64,000 nt of DNA from Mermis nigrescens (taxonomy: Eukaryota; Nematoda; Enoplea; Mermithida; Mermithidae), in assembly GCA_036768485.1 (NCBI GenBank), contig JAVLUZ010000822.1, positions 307,557 to 371,556 on the forward strand, in the 5' to 3' direction. Position numbers and translations under genes: made by a program. Under the pieces are notes generated by a model. That model did not search any database, had not been told where the DNA came from, and worked only from the letters and a program-made list of their open reading frames with translations. This document shows, piece after piece, positions 11,901 to 25,000 of this stretch (position 1 is the first letter of the stretch; each line of letters begins with the position of its first letter).

Positions 11901-14900
11901 TTTTGCCACACTAAAATCGTTACTGTAAGATATTATAGTACCCAAAAATTTGTGTGTACGAAATGTACAAAGACTTTATAGGGAACTCATTCTATATACA
12001 TGTACAAACGGACCCCGCACAAAAAAAAACACTGCTCCCTCCCAGAATTCCCATGCTGTGCACGTGAGCGGATACCACGACTTTTTATCATTCATGATGC
12101 AATTAAGATCACTAAATTTAAAGTTGTATTACGAGCAAAAATTTTAGGCTTAGGTTTTTGAGGTAGCTGAGCTGGAACTCTGGAGGAGTAAAATTTTAAG
12201 CATTTGTATAATGTATTGATCCAAATCTCGATAGAAATATCGCAAAAGAAATAGTTGAGAATAACAAAAAAATCTTAAAATCTGTAACAACTCTATCCTT
12301 TGGAATAATTTTCGTTCATTTTTCACCCCAAAATATTCACGCGTTTCAGCTAAAAAATTCTAGACTGATTGCGCCTTCTTCCACTCATATTTACGCGCAC
12401 GATTTCAGAGCACCTACGATTCAACTCAAAATATACAAATTAGTGGAGCATTGGTCTATTTTTTAATCAGCAGCAGACTTAGCAATTGTAGCTAAATGCA
12501 ATAGAACATGCAGTATAGTTATTACACGTGAGATATAGGTATAGGAAGCTACTTGTATACGGAATTGAGGAAGTTCGGTGAAATTGTATAATACAATAGA
12601 AATATTAGTACTTGCACCGCCCCTACTGAAAATGAGTTACCAATCCATCACTGGTAGGGACTAAAAATGCTATTGGCGTGGTTTATGAAAAAATCAGTGT
12701 TTAAGATAATCTAGCAGAATTTGTCCCGCTAATCTCCAATCAATCTTTTATTCAGGCTGGGCACTTTTAATCACTATTATTACATTAGACAGTCTTTGAA
12801 ATGAACGAAGCGAGGCGACCACTCCTACATACTTTTATTAGATAATTTAATATTTTGGGAATGGCTTGTTTTTTCTTTAAATTTTTTGTTTTTCATTTAT
12901 CATTATATAAATTTTATTTTATAGTTTATTTTTTTATTTTTCAAATCATTTTTTCATTTTCATTGTGAAAATCAGATCAGCATGAGCAGAAGAGAACTTT
13001 GAATGAAAAACTTGAAGTTGTTACGCAAACGAGCTAGGCAATAGCTGCAGTGCGCAGGCGAGTAAGGAAATGTATGGTTGTTCGCTATTAATGGCGTTTG
13101 AGAATCGAATAGAAAGCATCAAGGCCTACCATTGTGGCACCTTCCACCGGGACACCTTCATCTAGAAAATTTTCCATTCGAATGAGTCAATCTGAATTAT
13201 TTGGCTCTTTTCTCAGAATCCACAAATTTGTTTCTAAATTAGGGGAAAGCCATGTACTGTAAATACGAGTAAACACTAGACAACGCTAGCCAAACAGTAG
13301 CATTCTTTCTGTGACGCTTAGCAGGTTGGCAGGTGCAAACCGTGCATAAAATTAATCTGAACATTGCAAGAAGTCTCGATAAAAAGGGGAGCGTAGTACT
13401 TACGTATATCGTAAAAAGCTTTCAGTGATTACCTCCTGTAATGTGCGCTAAGCAATATGCAATAGAGACGGATCGAAAAATTTACTGAGGTTGATACAGA
13501 AATTGCTCGCATTTGATTGTCCTTTTCGAAGACCGATCACTGAGACATGACTTATTCTGCACGCCTTACCTACGACGAAATTTGCATAATATCTGACTTC
13601 AGTTTGGATTTGCGCCTCAACTCCGACCGGACCATCCGATCACATGGTTCCTGGCAGCAGTGCATAGGGAGTGGGGAGAGGCATTACCCGCTTCCCGCCT
13701 GCCGAAGGGTCCAAAAAGGCGTACTGGTTAGAGCGGGAGCCGCAACAATGGATTTTCAAGCGGTTTGAATGCAACGCGTGCTCCACAAACTTCCACTTAC
13801 TGTAGAAAAAAAACTTCGATTCCACCTCCCTGACCCCCGCTGAAATCTCGATTTTTCCTCCTGGGTCAGATGCAAATCTAAAGGTGCTCACTATGACACC
13901 CTCAAGTATCTGACGGACCATTCTAGAATGCAGTGTCGAATGGGTAAATGTTTACGACCGAATGATTCGATATCCAGAGTGATAATCTTTTCTTAGTTTC
14001 ACTGTGCTTCTCTAGGCCCCGCAAATCCGAGGAAGGGGCCTCAGTATATCTTTAGAAAAAGCGTGCTGAAAAATCCGGGGCGTTTTTCCAATCTATGCTT
14101 CTGCTTATTTTTTCTTCTATATTTCTAGATCTATCAGAGGCTTGCCTGAAATTATCCGCCTGGAACAGCCCTAGGACGGACTCGCACTGAAGACGAAGCA
14201 TAGTATCGCTTAAAGTAGTCTCGCGTTCGAATCTTATTAATTTTCAACTCAGTTCTTTTCGAAGAAGCAGCTTTTTGTGCTGGTGCAAGTCATTTTTGGA
14301 TCAGCTTTGGCAAAATTTGCATTTAGGCTACGTGGTATTACTTCCTTCTGAGCTTTAAAAGGCTGATAAAGCTACTATTTTACTATTTTTATCGAGGCAA
14401 CATCGTAATATAGTTTTTGGCTCAGAAAATTAGCTTTATAGCCTTTCTGAGACTCAAAATATGCCGTGTGAGCATGATGATGCACAGCACGGCCGATCTG
14501 GGAGGGGGTTAAAATTTGAGCTTTTGGGGCCAAAATGACCTCAAAAACTAGTGCAGGAAAGCGCAGTATAGTGCAAACTACGATTGAGTTATAGATAGCT
14601 ATGGTCAATTGGTAGCAGTTTTGAAGAAAATTTTCAATTCTCATCCATTTTTGGCCGCCAGCTTGCCCGGTTCACTTTTCAAACCAATAGAAATTGATTA
14701 CTCGCACGTTTTCGCACCAGATGTTATAAAAAACAGGAAGTCAAGGCAGTGAAAATCATGCTTCTAGACGTCTATCCGCCTTAATTTCTCACAAACTTTT
14801 CCTGGCGCTACGCGCCAGATTTTTGTAAAAAGTCAAAGAAATTAATTGATTTTTCCGCACAAAATTGCTCCAAATCTTCAAAATTTTTCGAAAAAATATT

Positions 14901-17900
14901 GCTTCAAAAGTGATTTTGAACATAAAAGAATGGCGAATGTAAAACATATCTGGAAAACACTATTTCGCGCTGTTAAGGGCAAATTTTCGGACCTATTTTT
15001 GATTTGCTTGTGAAAAGTCGGGATATAGCTCCCCCATTAAGAAAGAAATCCTTGATCCGTCTGGGTTACTGTTTGTCACCAAACGTCCAAAAAACCATTG
15101 TTTGCAAGCGACATCGCTTTTCCGACGTCGCAGAGTCCGTGCGCGCAACATTGGCTCCCAGGCCGGGTCATAGCGCGGTGCATCTTGTAGTCAGGCAGTC
15201 GGTAAAAGAGTGCAGGGCCGAGCGCGGGGCGAAGGCGCGGTGCCCTTCGTTTGGCGGTCGCGTGACAGTTTGATACAAAGAATGAACATTATAATTCTCG
15301 CAGGTGATTTTTGGGCCATCAGTGACTGCGTAACTTCTCAAACTTTGCTGGGCATCACCGATTGCACGACATTTGTATACTTTTTGGCGGCCCGAGTGCC
15401 GTTTTTGCTCAAAAAAGCGTAGGTTTTAAAACGATTTCAAGTAGAGCTACGAAACAGCTATTTGGCATCATGTTTTCTTCTATGTCTGCAGCAAACTTTT
15501 TAAACGTTTTTTGATAGAGATAGTAAAATAAATGCATACAAGAAATCGACAGTACTTCTCATTGAACTTCTAAAACGCTCTTCCGTGTCTAAATTTTCAA
15601 TTTTTCTTGGCGCTTTTTCTTGAAATTCAGTTGTAGTCGAAGCAAAGAACGATTTTTACGTACAAATTGTCATGAAGATTGTAAACGTTTTTGAGAAATA
15701 GTCATCAAAAGCGATTTCTGAATAAATTCATTGAGAATATAGAAACGCCGGAAAAACATCTACTGCGCGTGAATGCCAATTTTATCTATTCCTCGGCTGT
15801 TTCGAACAGTCGCAGCCACCGATAATTCCATCTCTCCCACATTTCCCATGCCGTGCAGTCTGGCAATGTAACATTGATCATAGTTTGGTTTGCCTCCGTG
15901 CCATTTCGCTCAAGCAAAGCTACGTCTCGCAAGCTATCTCTTCATCTGTGCCGCGTTGCCAGAAAGATGTGCGACAGTCCTTCTCCATTAAATGGGTCTT
16001 ACTGAACTGTTTCAGCTGGTTGGTCATTGCGGTTACATAAGCGCTAGTTTGAGAGATTGATGATCCCTGAATGACAAGTCGTCGTTGAAATTTCGTTGTT
16101 TTGGCGATAAGATAGCGCGTTTGATTCCGTCCATTTCGACGAGCGGTTCATTGATCGTTTAATAACATTTAGTGCTCTCTCTTTAGGCAATAATCACCTT
16201 TTGATTTCAGTGAAATAAAGTGTAGCACCTGCATACTTTTTATATGCACGCACAATGTTATACTCTGTGCTCTCGTAAGCGGCTTTGTCCAAGGAGACGG
16301 GCCTAAGATAAATTGATTTGCATTTCGGAAACCTTCATTGAGATAGATGACGAAAAACCGCATTTTCCGACATTTTTTAAAATTTTCCATCCATTAAAAT
16401 CATAAAATTTGAATTTTTATAAATAAATTTTCTAAATCCCTCAATTGGCTCATTGTTATTGTATTAATTATCGTTTAATACCTACTTGTTTTGTAGCTTC
16501 GTATTTCTGTAATTCCCTGAGAACTGCTTCATTTATGTAAAGTCAACGTTTATCAATTACCGCTTCTTTGTATATGATCCACAGTCCGCGCCGAAGCGCG
16601 CTCCGACAAACTTACGGATGCTTACATGTGTTGCCTTTTCAGTGCGATCCAGGTGGTTGTATGGTAGAATTATTGATACAACTCAGTGTTATAATGATTG
16701 GAAAGCAATTTGCTGAGCAGCTGCTTGGAAATCATGTTTCCGTAAGTAATAACTTATCATTTTTTGCCCCTAATATAAAAACATTTCATTATGTGTTTTA
16801 TGTTCTCAATTATGTATACGCTTACTCGCATTCTCATGACCTGAATGAGAACGCTTAACAAAAGTCTCCTACTTGAAATTTCTATAAAGTAATTATAGGG
16901 AAAATCGAGCCGAATGGAGAGAAAATTTTAGATACCTACACCGAAAAGTCTATCGAATCTACAAAAACAACTGGTTAATGGACCACGTGCTTTGTTTTAT
17001 TCGTGCATCATAACCATAGATGCACAGCACGGCCGATCTGGAGGGGTCAAGAATTGGCTTTTTGGGCCAAATGACTTTAAGTATTGGGATAAGTGTCCAA
17101 ATAGCTTTTAAACTATGTTTCATAGGTCTGGTCAATTTGAAGCAGGATATTTTCAATTTCAATCCGTTTTTGCCTCATTATCCTGAGGAAATTTTCCATT
17201 TTTCCGTTTTCGGCATGGTCTATCTTCCAAACTCCCCACCCTGTGCATTTCTGATCATATCCATGCGTGTAACGGCTCGAAATTTCGGGGTGGGTCTCAG
17301 CGGATTTTCCAGGAGGGTTGGGTAGATGACATCCAATTTTTTAGCCAAAAACAAGGCGAAATAACAACTAGAAACGGCTGGAAAATTCATTTTTTTATAA
17401 AAGGGTCAATAATTTTCTGATTTCGAGTGACGGGGACTACCAACTCTTAGGTGGGGTTCCCATATTCCCCTCTTTCATGTAATGATCATAAATTAATATA
17501 TGCTTATGGTGATTGCATGTGTCTACAATTGTCGCAGAAGTCAGATTTCGTTCGATTATTTATGTAGACAAAGACAGACAGAAACAGAAAGATATAGCAG
17601 CAAAAGCTATAAATTATTCGTAAATAATGACGCGCCGCGCTCGTTTTAAACGAATGTATTGCATGGCCTATTCCCCATAACTGAAGAAAAACGAAAGATT
17701 TTTGGGAAATTTTCTGAATTTTTTGAATTTTTCAAATCTTACAAAAAATTTTCAAAATTTCTTATCAGCTTATGCTTTTAGAGGCTTGCAGAAAAGTACT
17801 AGCGATGTTTTTAAATTTTAGTCGCATACGTGTGGAGTCGATTTTAACACAGATGTGGATGAAATAAAATGTCTAATTTGGCTTCGAACTTTTCGTCTCG

Positions 17901-20900
17901 CACCTTATAATGGTGTGAAAGTTTCTTCGGCGACAATTTTTTGAGACCGGAAACTAGACTGAGGGAATTTTGACTCTTTCCACATCAATATGGCTGCTTC
18001 ATTTGCGTATGCTTTGCTTTGAATGGCTCGATAAAATTTTTCTCGGAATTATTAATCCATTCTGCTAGGATTGCTTCGAACAAATGTAGGCGTCGATATA
18101 TGACTGGTGATTCGGATTCGTCTCCTCGTTGGGAACAGGATCATAAATTAAATACTGTTCCTCCCTTGTTACACTTATTTGACGAATATTTAGAAATGGG
18201 TACGTTTAAGATGTGTGCTGTTAAATGGGTGTGTGTCTATGTGACGGTGGAATTGAGAATCTTTAATTGTGGCCGATATTTTGATCGTTTCACGATAGGG
18301 TTTGGCGTTTTCTTGTAAAATTATTCCAAGATTTTTTCTATTTTTCTTCTCTAATGATTTTTTTATACGTTTAAGTAACAGAAAAAGGATTTGTTCTTTT
18401 TTTGAGTAGATACGTTAATTTTTCTGCGATTCATGCAACAAATCGGAAGATAGCATCTCATTCTTTTTTGTACGAGCAGAATTTCTCGTAGATATGTACA
18501 CTTTCACTAGCAAAGAAAAATGCTCTGATGGAACAATTAGGACGAATATACTTGAAATTAGACATCACTAAGGACATAAAAGTTTTCCGCTAAAAAACGC
18601 AAAAAAATTGTGTATATTCTGCGGCTCATGGAAGGGAGCTGCACCTGGGAACGTAAAAAATAAATAACATTAACAGCTTTTTCTTGGAAAAGAAGCGATC
18701 ATTGATCCAAAAACGACATAATGTGCATTCTTACGCTAGCATGGCACGCACAGCTATGGGGCAACAATAAACAAGATGATGTGCTTGACAATTCATTTAT
18801 GAGACCATTGATGATTAATCAAATATTGGTTATATATTGAAAGAGGAATTTGATATTAATAAGAAACTAAATCGGCTTATTAAAACACATCAAAGCTTTC
18901 TTAGAACCTCTTTTTTCTAAGTCAGTGAACCAAGTGGCACGCTATTTTCAGAAGCCGTAGAATATACTTCGATTTTTTTCGTTTTTTGAAGCGAAGTCTC
19001 GATTTTTAGTAGACTCTTACAATCCTGCACTGGCATACATAGGTAACTTTTCCTTATTCCCCCCTCTTTTATGTCCTTAAGGATGCAGAATCTCCGAGTA
19101 TATTCGTTCTTTTTGTTCCATCAGAGCATTTTGCTAAGAGTACCCTACTTTAAATTAGCATGATTTGAGTAAATCAGTCAGTAAACACATACGGCAACAT
19201 GCCACAACAATGACAGCAGTCCAAGGGACGCGGAAAGCAGTATTTGTTCTGAACATCAGTGCTATCTTTTTTTAAACAAGACGACCTTATCTTAGTTGAA
19301 CAGATCAAAATATTTTCAGCATAAACTTTCAGATTCTTAATCCCGACTTTACGCTAAGTGTAGCAGAAGACATACAGTCAGACTCGTAATCCTGACCTTA
19401 CGGAACATATTTTTGAAAAAAATCACGTTTTGCAACGCTCTGGAAGTAAACAAATTCGTTGTGTAAACTTTACATATTATCAACAAATAAATAGTGTAAA
19501 CTTTACAGAACTCCTGGGCGTAGAGAAAACGCCAAGCAGTCTGATGAGTAATTTGACTTCAGCATGGAACATTTTGGAAATAATTTAGCTTCCGCAATGC
19601 TCTAGAATCCAGTTAATCTTCAGTGTTTACTCATAGAACGAATGAGCGCATAGCAGAATCTGAATGGGTTCAACTAGTACTCACTGGGATATTGTGATCA
19701 CTACTTATGAGAAGTTAACTCGCCGCAAAAATTAGCAATAATTATTATGATGATAAACTTGTTTCTGCTCACTGTTGAATGTAAACAAATGCGCCCAACA
19801 TGGACGTATGACGTTTGACTCTCTGGCGCATATTTAGACTTGTAGATCATGTCCAGACTCATAACTGTAGTTGGCAGAAAAAACAAGACTCTGTTAAAGG
19901 CACATCTGCTATTACACGAAACGAATGCCAAAATCCTGCTTACGATAAATGATTTCGCTTCAAAAGACGCTTTTGAATGGACACTTAAGCGTTTTGTAAA
20001 AAACGTGACAGCACAGCGGCGTTTACAAGATATGCAGTGCGATTTTGGTAAACAGTCAGATTTAGTAGAGACTGACCGCCAGAAGCCAGAATTCGCTGCC
20101 AGTGGCATCTTAATGGTGACTTGAATTTGAAGATCTTATTGAGTTTACCAACCTTCTCAAGCGACGGATCATATGTAAAATGCAAATTTATGACGACACT
20201 GAGCTATACCTAGACAGAATTTGAAGTGCTTCATTTAGAGTGCTTGTCCGAATTTGCACTGTGGTATCAGCTATAGTTACAGTATGTGGTAATGAACTCT
20301 TGCAGAAGATTGACAATATACTCGTATATACCAGGTCATTTGTGGAAAGTTTTATTAAATTTACTCGAGTTGTAAAACAGTTATTTAGAAAAGTAAAAAA
20401 TTTGTCCTTTTTTCCGAACACCCTGTATGTATTATCTTACCTCAAAAATTTACCCCCCCCCAACTATCCGGATGAAATTTCTGACGCGGGCTATCCGTGC
20501 ATACCATGTGCCCCATCGTCGGCTTTAACCTAAATTTAGTAATATTGAACGTAGATGTCGCTACTTTAGTAATACAGTACGGCTTCATCGCATTATTTGT
20601 CTCGGGCTCTTCCCTTGGCGCCCTTTGTTTGTCCCTTATTAACAACATAATGGAAATCCGTTTGGATGCATACGCGTTTGTTGTGGCTTATCGCCGACCC
20701 TACGCCAGCCAGGACTCAAAATATTGGTATTTGGTATGGTATATTGGATGGAATTTCCAAATTGGCTGCTCTTTGCAACGTAAGTACCTAGTACAAACTG
20801 CTGTAATAATAGCTTTGTCGAAGCAGTTGTAATGGTAAGCGTGACCAGCAGCATGCAGCTTAATGTAGTGTTGGAAAACTTTATTTTCAATCGCCAGTTT

Positions 20901-21957
20901 CATTTGACCATCTGTAGGTGTCTTTGACAAACTTTTTTGAAGTCACGATAAGCAGGTATTTAGGAACAAAAACAATCCGTGAGAATTTATCGCCATTCCT
21001 ATTGTAGACATTCACCAAGCTTATCAAATCAAAAAGTTCCCCACGGAAAGTTTTCATTACGACGTTAATCTACTCACAGAACATTTATTTGGTGTGTGTA
21101 TATATACGTATACTCGCCTCACTCCTCAAAAGTAAATAATAGTAATGAACAGTGTTTTTTTTTGGTAACAAGGTCCGTTTGTACATGTACAAAGATGGTC
21201 CCCAGGTGCCTTTGCACATTTTGTACATGCAAATTTTTGTGTACTATAATATAGTACAGTAGCGATTTCAGAGCGGTAAAACAGGGTTTTCGATCTTCGG
21301 TAGTGTAGTATTTTAGCTAATTTCTGGGTTTCTCTGATCGCCAAAAATTACTAAAAATTGTCTGAAAACGGCGCGAAGCGCCGAAAAATGTTGACATTTT
21401 TCCATTCTAAATGCAAATTTCCTGCCATTTTAAAGATATATAGGACAAATAGATTCACTAGGCTCGGCGCGAAGCGCCGAAAAGTTTCGCGGAATTTTAC
21501 ACCTTTTTACAGTTTTTGTCTTCCTGAAAATCTTTTGTACATTTTGTACACACAAATTTTTTGGGCACTATAATATGGTACAGCAGCGATTTTAGTGTGG
21601 TAAAAACAGAGTTCTTCGACTCTTCGTAGTGTTTTAGCTAATTTCGGGCCCCTTAAGGGCAAAAATCACTAAGAATCGGGTCTTAAAACGGCTCGGTGCG
21701 CCGAAAAATTTGACATTTTTACTTTTGAAATGCAATTTCTGCCATTATAAAGGTATATAGAACACACAATTACTCATTTCGGCGCGAAGCGCCGAAATTT
21801 TCTCGAATTTCAGACCCTTTTTTGCAATTTTTGTCTTCCCAAAAATCTTTGCACATGTACAAAGACGTGTCCCGAAAAGTCTTTGTGCAGTGTCGGGAAA
21901 AATCTTGCCAGAGTACAAAAAAAAACCGTGGTAATGAATAATAATAATTATAATAAC

Positions 21958-22006
<49 letters not shown>

Positions 22007-25000
22007 TTAATTATAATAATATGATATATTCGCAATCATACATGGGCACACTCATTTTTCCCAGGTTCAAGCGGCCTTCACAGGCTTGCGTGGTTGCTCA
22101 GAGTGTCCAGAATAATTAATTCAATTGGCGTGGTTGGTCATGCTTTTCTAAAACGGGCTTAATTAACAAAGTGGCTAGCATGTAATTGACTAGCCAACAA
22201 TGTTAAAAATGCTGTTGACTAAAAAATCATAAGGTCAGTTGTGTGGTTGGACATGTAAAATCCAAAGATAACGGACTAGCCAACAGGAAAACATCGTGGT
22301 TGGCTACCAACCGCGTAAACTTAGCATTGGACCAATCGTTCATTTTAAAAATTTTGAAAATTCTTTGCCTTTATTTTCGAATTTTTACGTGGTTCCTTCC
22401 CAAATTTTTGCGTGCTTGGCCCTGTTTTGCTGGGCATGGTCCGTGGTTGGTCGACTCCCCAGCCTCAAGTCACTTGACCTCTATGCGCGCGCATGTATGT
22501 TCGCAACACTTCTTATATTTGTCTAGGCATGTGTGATCGCATTTACATGAGTGATTTTATACCAACACTGGTCTACAAATTGGTGTACAGCGTCAGATCA
22601 ATCGTTGAACGGCTTTGTAGAAAGTAAAATGACATTTTATGATCCTGCTCCTGGTGCTCATCGATCAGCGATGCCAACAACTCCTCGGACGTTTGTGCCA
22701 GAGCCTTACTGCAGATTTATGGACTACCGTAATCCTCCATGCAACTTAACCAACCGATTCCCCGAAATTCTATCTTCGCCTTTATATAAAACTTGTTCGT
22801 GCGACACAGATGGCAATTATACATATTGCATAAAGTGGCGGCACGTTTTGGCGGCTAGACTAGCTTTCATACTCGTTTTTGAGGTCAGCTTGATTTCTGA
22901 TACTATTTGTAGAGTTTATGGCATTCCGAAGTAGTAGTAGTTGAGAATTAAATTGCAATAATCAGTGTATAATTGTAATTTTGATTGTACTTGTAATTTA
23001 TGATTAATATGTATTTTTGTCATGTACGAACTATAGTACAACACGCGTGTTCTTTATAAAAGTAGTGCATAACTATACGCTCTACCGTGTTCGAATGTCG
23101 GATATAGGAAGATTTGAACAAAAAATTTAAATTTGAGACTTTTCATTTTTCGGATTTTTTTCAATACCGAATTTGTTAGCTGGTTCTTTCGCTGGGTTGA
23201 TGTGATATTCAGATCGTAGATGCACGTATAGGGTTTGAGGGGGTATTACCCATCCCTGAAGGGTCAGCCGGACAGGTCTTGTCCGCGATTTTGAGCTGAT
23301 GGAACGTTTTTGCATCATTTTTAACGGTCAAACGCAGCAAAAATTGTCAAAGCGCCAAAAAATTTGATAAATTTTTTGCTTTTTAGTGTTAACCTTTTAG
23401 AGTCCGCTCTATGATGCAGATGTGCTACAGCAATGCAATCTTAATATGTTTCAAATCTGTAAAATGTAAGACTGCAGCGCAAAAAACCAGAACAAAAGCT
23501 CTCATCTCTATCATCTTGTTCATATGTTCCCATTTGGGAACGTTGGCTTCTTGGGGAACATTTTTGCCAAATTTCATGTTCTGTTATGTTTTTTGCAAAA
23601 CATATAAGCCTCAAATCAGATCTGCTACAAACATTGATAACACAAGTAATCTAAACTGTCAAATTGTCAAATAGAGAGCCTACAAGGGTGTGGTTTTGAG
23701 TTTTTGAAACGTTATGGGAACCATAAACCTCAGAAAAACCAAGAAAGTTTCAGTAGACACCGCAACTTCATATTTTTTGTAAGATTTGCTTGCTTCCTAG
23801 ATAACATTAAATAATGTCTAGCTAAGATGAATAAAAAACTATTATTGAGCTATAATCAGTATTTTCGTTTTTTTTCTGGATTTTCCAAAAAATTTATCGG
23901 TTTTCTCATTTCTCCACTGATGAACTAATGCCCGTGATCTCAGAGCTATTTACACCACACCGACGTATTTCTCGGCATACTAAAAATTAGAAACCATGAA
24001 TCAAGATTCCGCAAATGACAGGAAGTCAGGGTGTTAGACTATGGTAACTTCTATTCAATTTTCAATAAAGTAAAATTTTTACAGTGAATAGAAGTGAGTC
24101 ATAATACTCATACGTTTACTCATTCGAACATTTACCCATCCGCAGTTGTTGTCGATAGTCCAATGAAGTTGTTACACTCAAAGTTTAAAGTTATGTTGCT
24201 GGCATTGCTTCGGAGCTATTAATAAATGTTAGAAATCAGTAGTTATATAAAAATTGGTAAAGTACATGGCAAGTTCCTACAGATCAGTACATGTATGAAA
24301 TTGTGCATGAATTCAAGAAACTGTGTCTCTAAGCCTCTAAAGATTCGCGGCTCTGTAAGTTATAGTTAAAAAAATAAAGCAAAGTTAGGTAGAGCAGGTG
24401 ATTTCTGCAAAAGCACCTAAAATTATTTACAGAGAAACACTTGAATTTTATCCTAAAACCGCTAGAAATCAAGAGCTACATTGCTGTGTAATCGTAACAC
24501 ATAAAATCAAGTAAAGAATCCCATAAACCTGCATTTAATTTTTTTTTGAATATGTGCATTGGAGTCATAACAGAATGCTTGCGGAGCTCTAGAAAATTGA
24601 AGGAATGCATGAGAGGTCACTAAAGAGCATAGCCGAGGCTACATACATATGCTGCTCCATAGGCTTTGTTCTCTTTCCAGGAATTAAATATATTAAATAT
24701 TTTTGCACTCCTAGGAGCCAACGTTCCCAAACGGGATCAATCAATAAATTTAACCATAACTTTCGATGAACAACTAAATAAAAATGAATAACATACCAAA
24801 ATGATCAGAAAACCTCTGCAAACATGACTGCATGACATTTGGCTCAAAAATTTTGTATGTCGATTGACAATATGTAAAATTTCTAAACATGACAAATTTA
24901 CGCCATTTTGTTAACTATGACAGTAGCATAACAAATACTCACAACTAAGTTTTGAAATTGCTCTCAGAGGATAGGCAAACATCTTGTTTCTCATCAAAAA

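Noticed and set aside
14160..14240. tRNA-like TCGCGTTCGAATCTT at about 14220
   Set aside because: No 7-bp acceptor stem or D-arm could be paired around it.
15004..15422. GC-rich frames at 15.0-15.4 kb as a gene
   Set aside because: Short overlapping frames, no known motif, not in phase with the anoctamin exons.
22086..22450. Recurring GTGGTTGG words (about six)
   Set aside because: Irregular spacing, no shared flanks; probably chance or old minisatellite debris.
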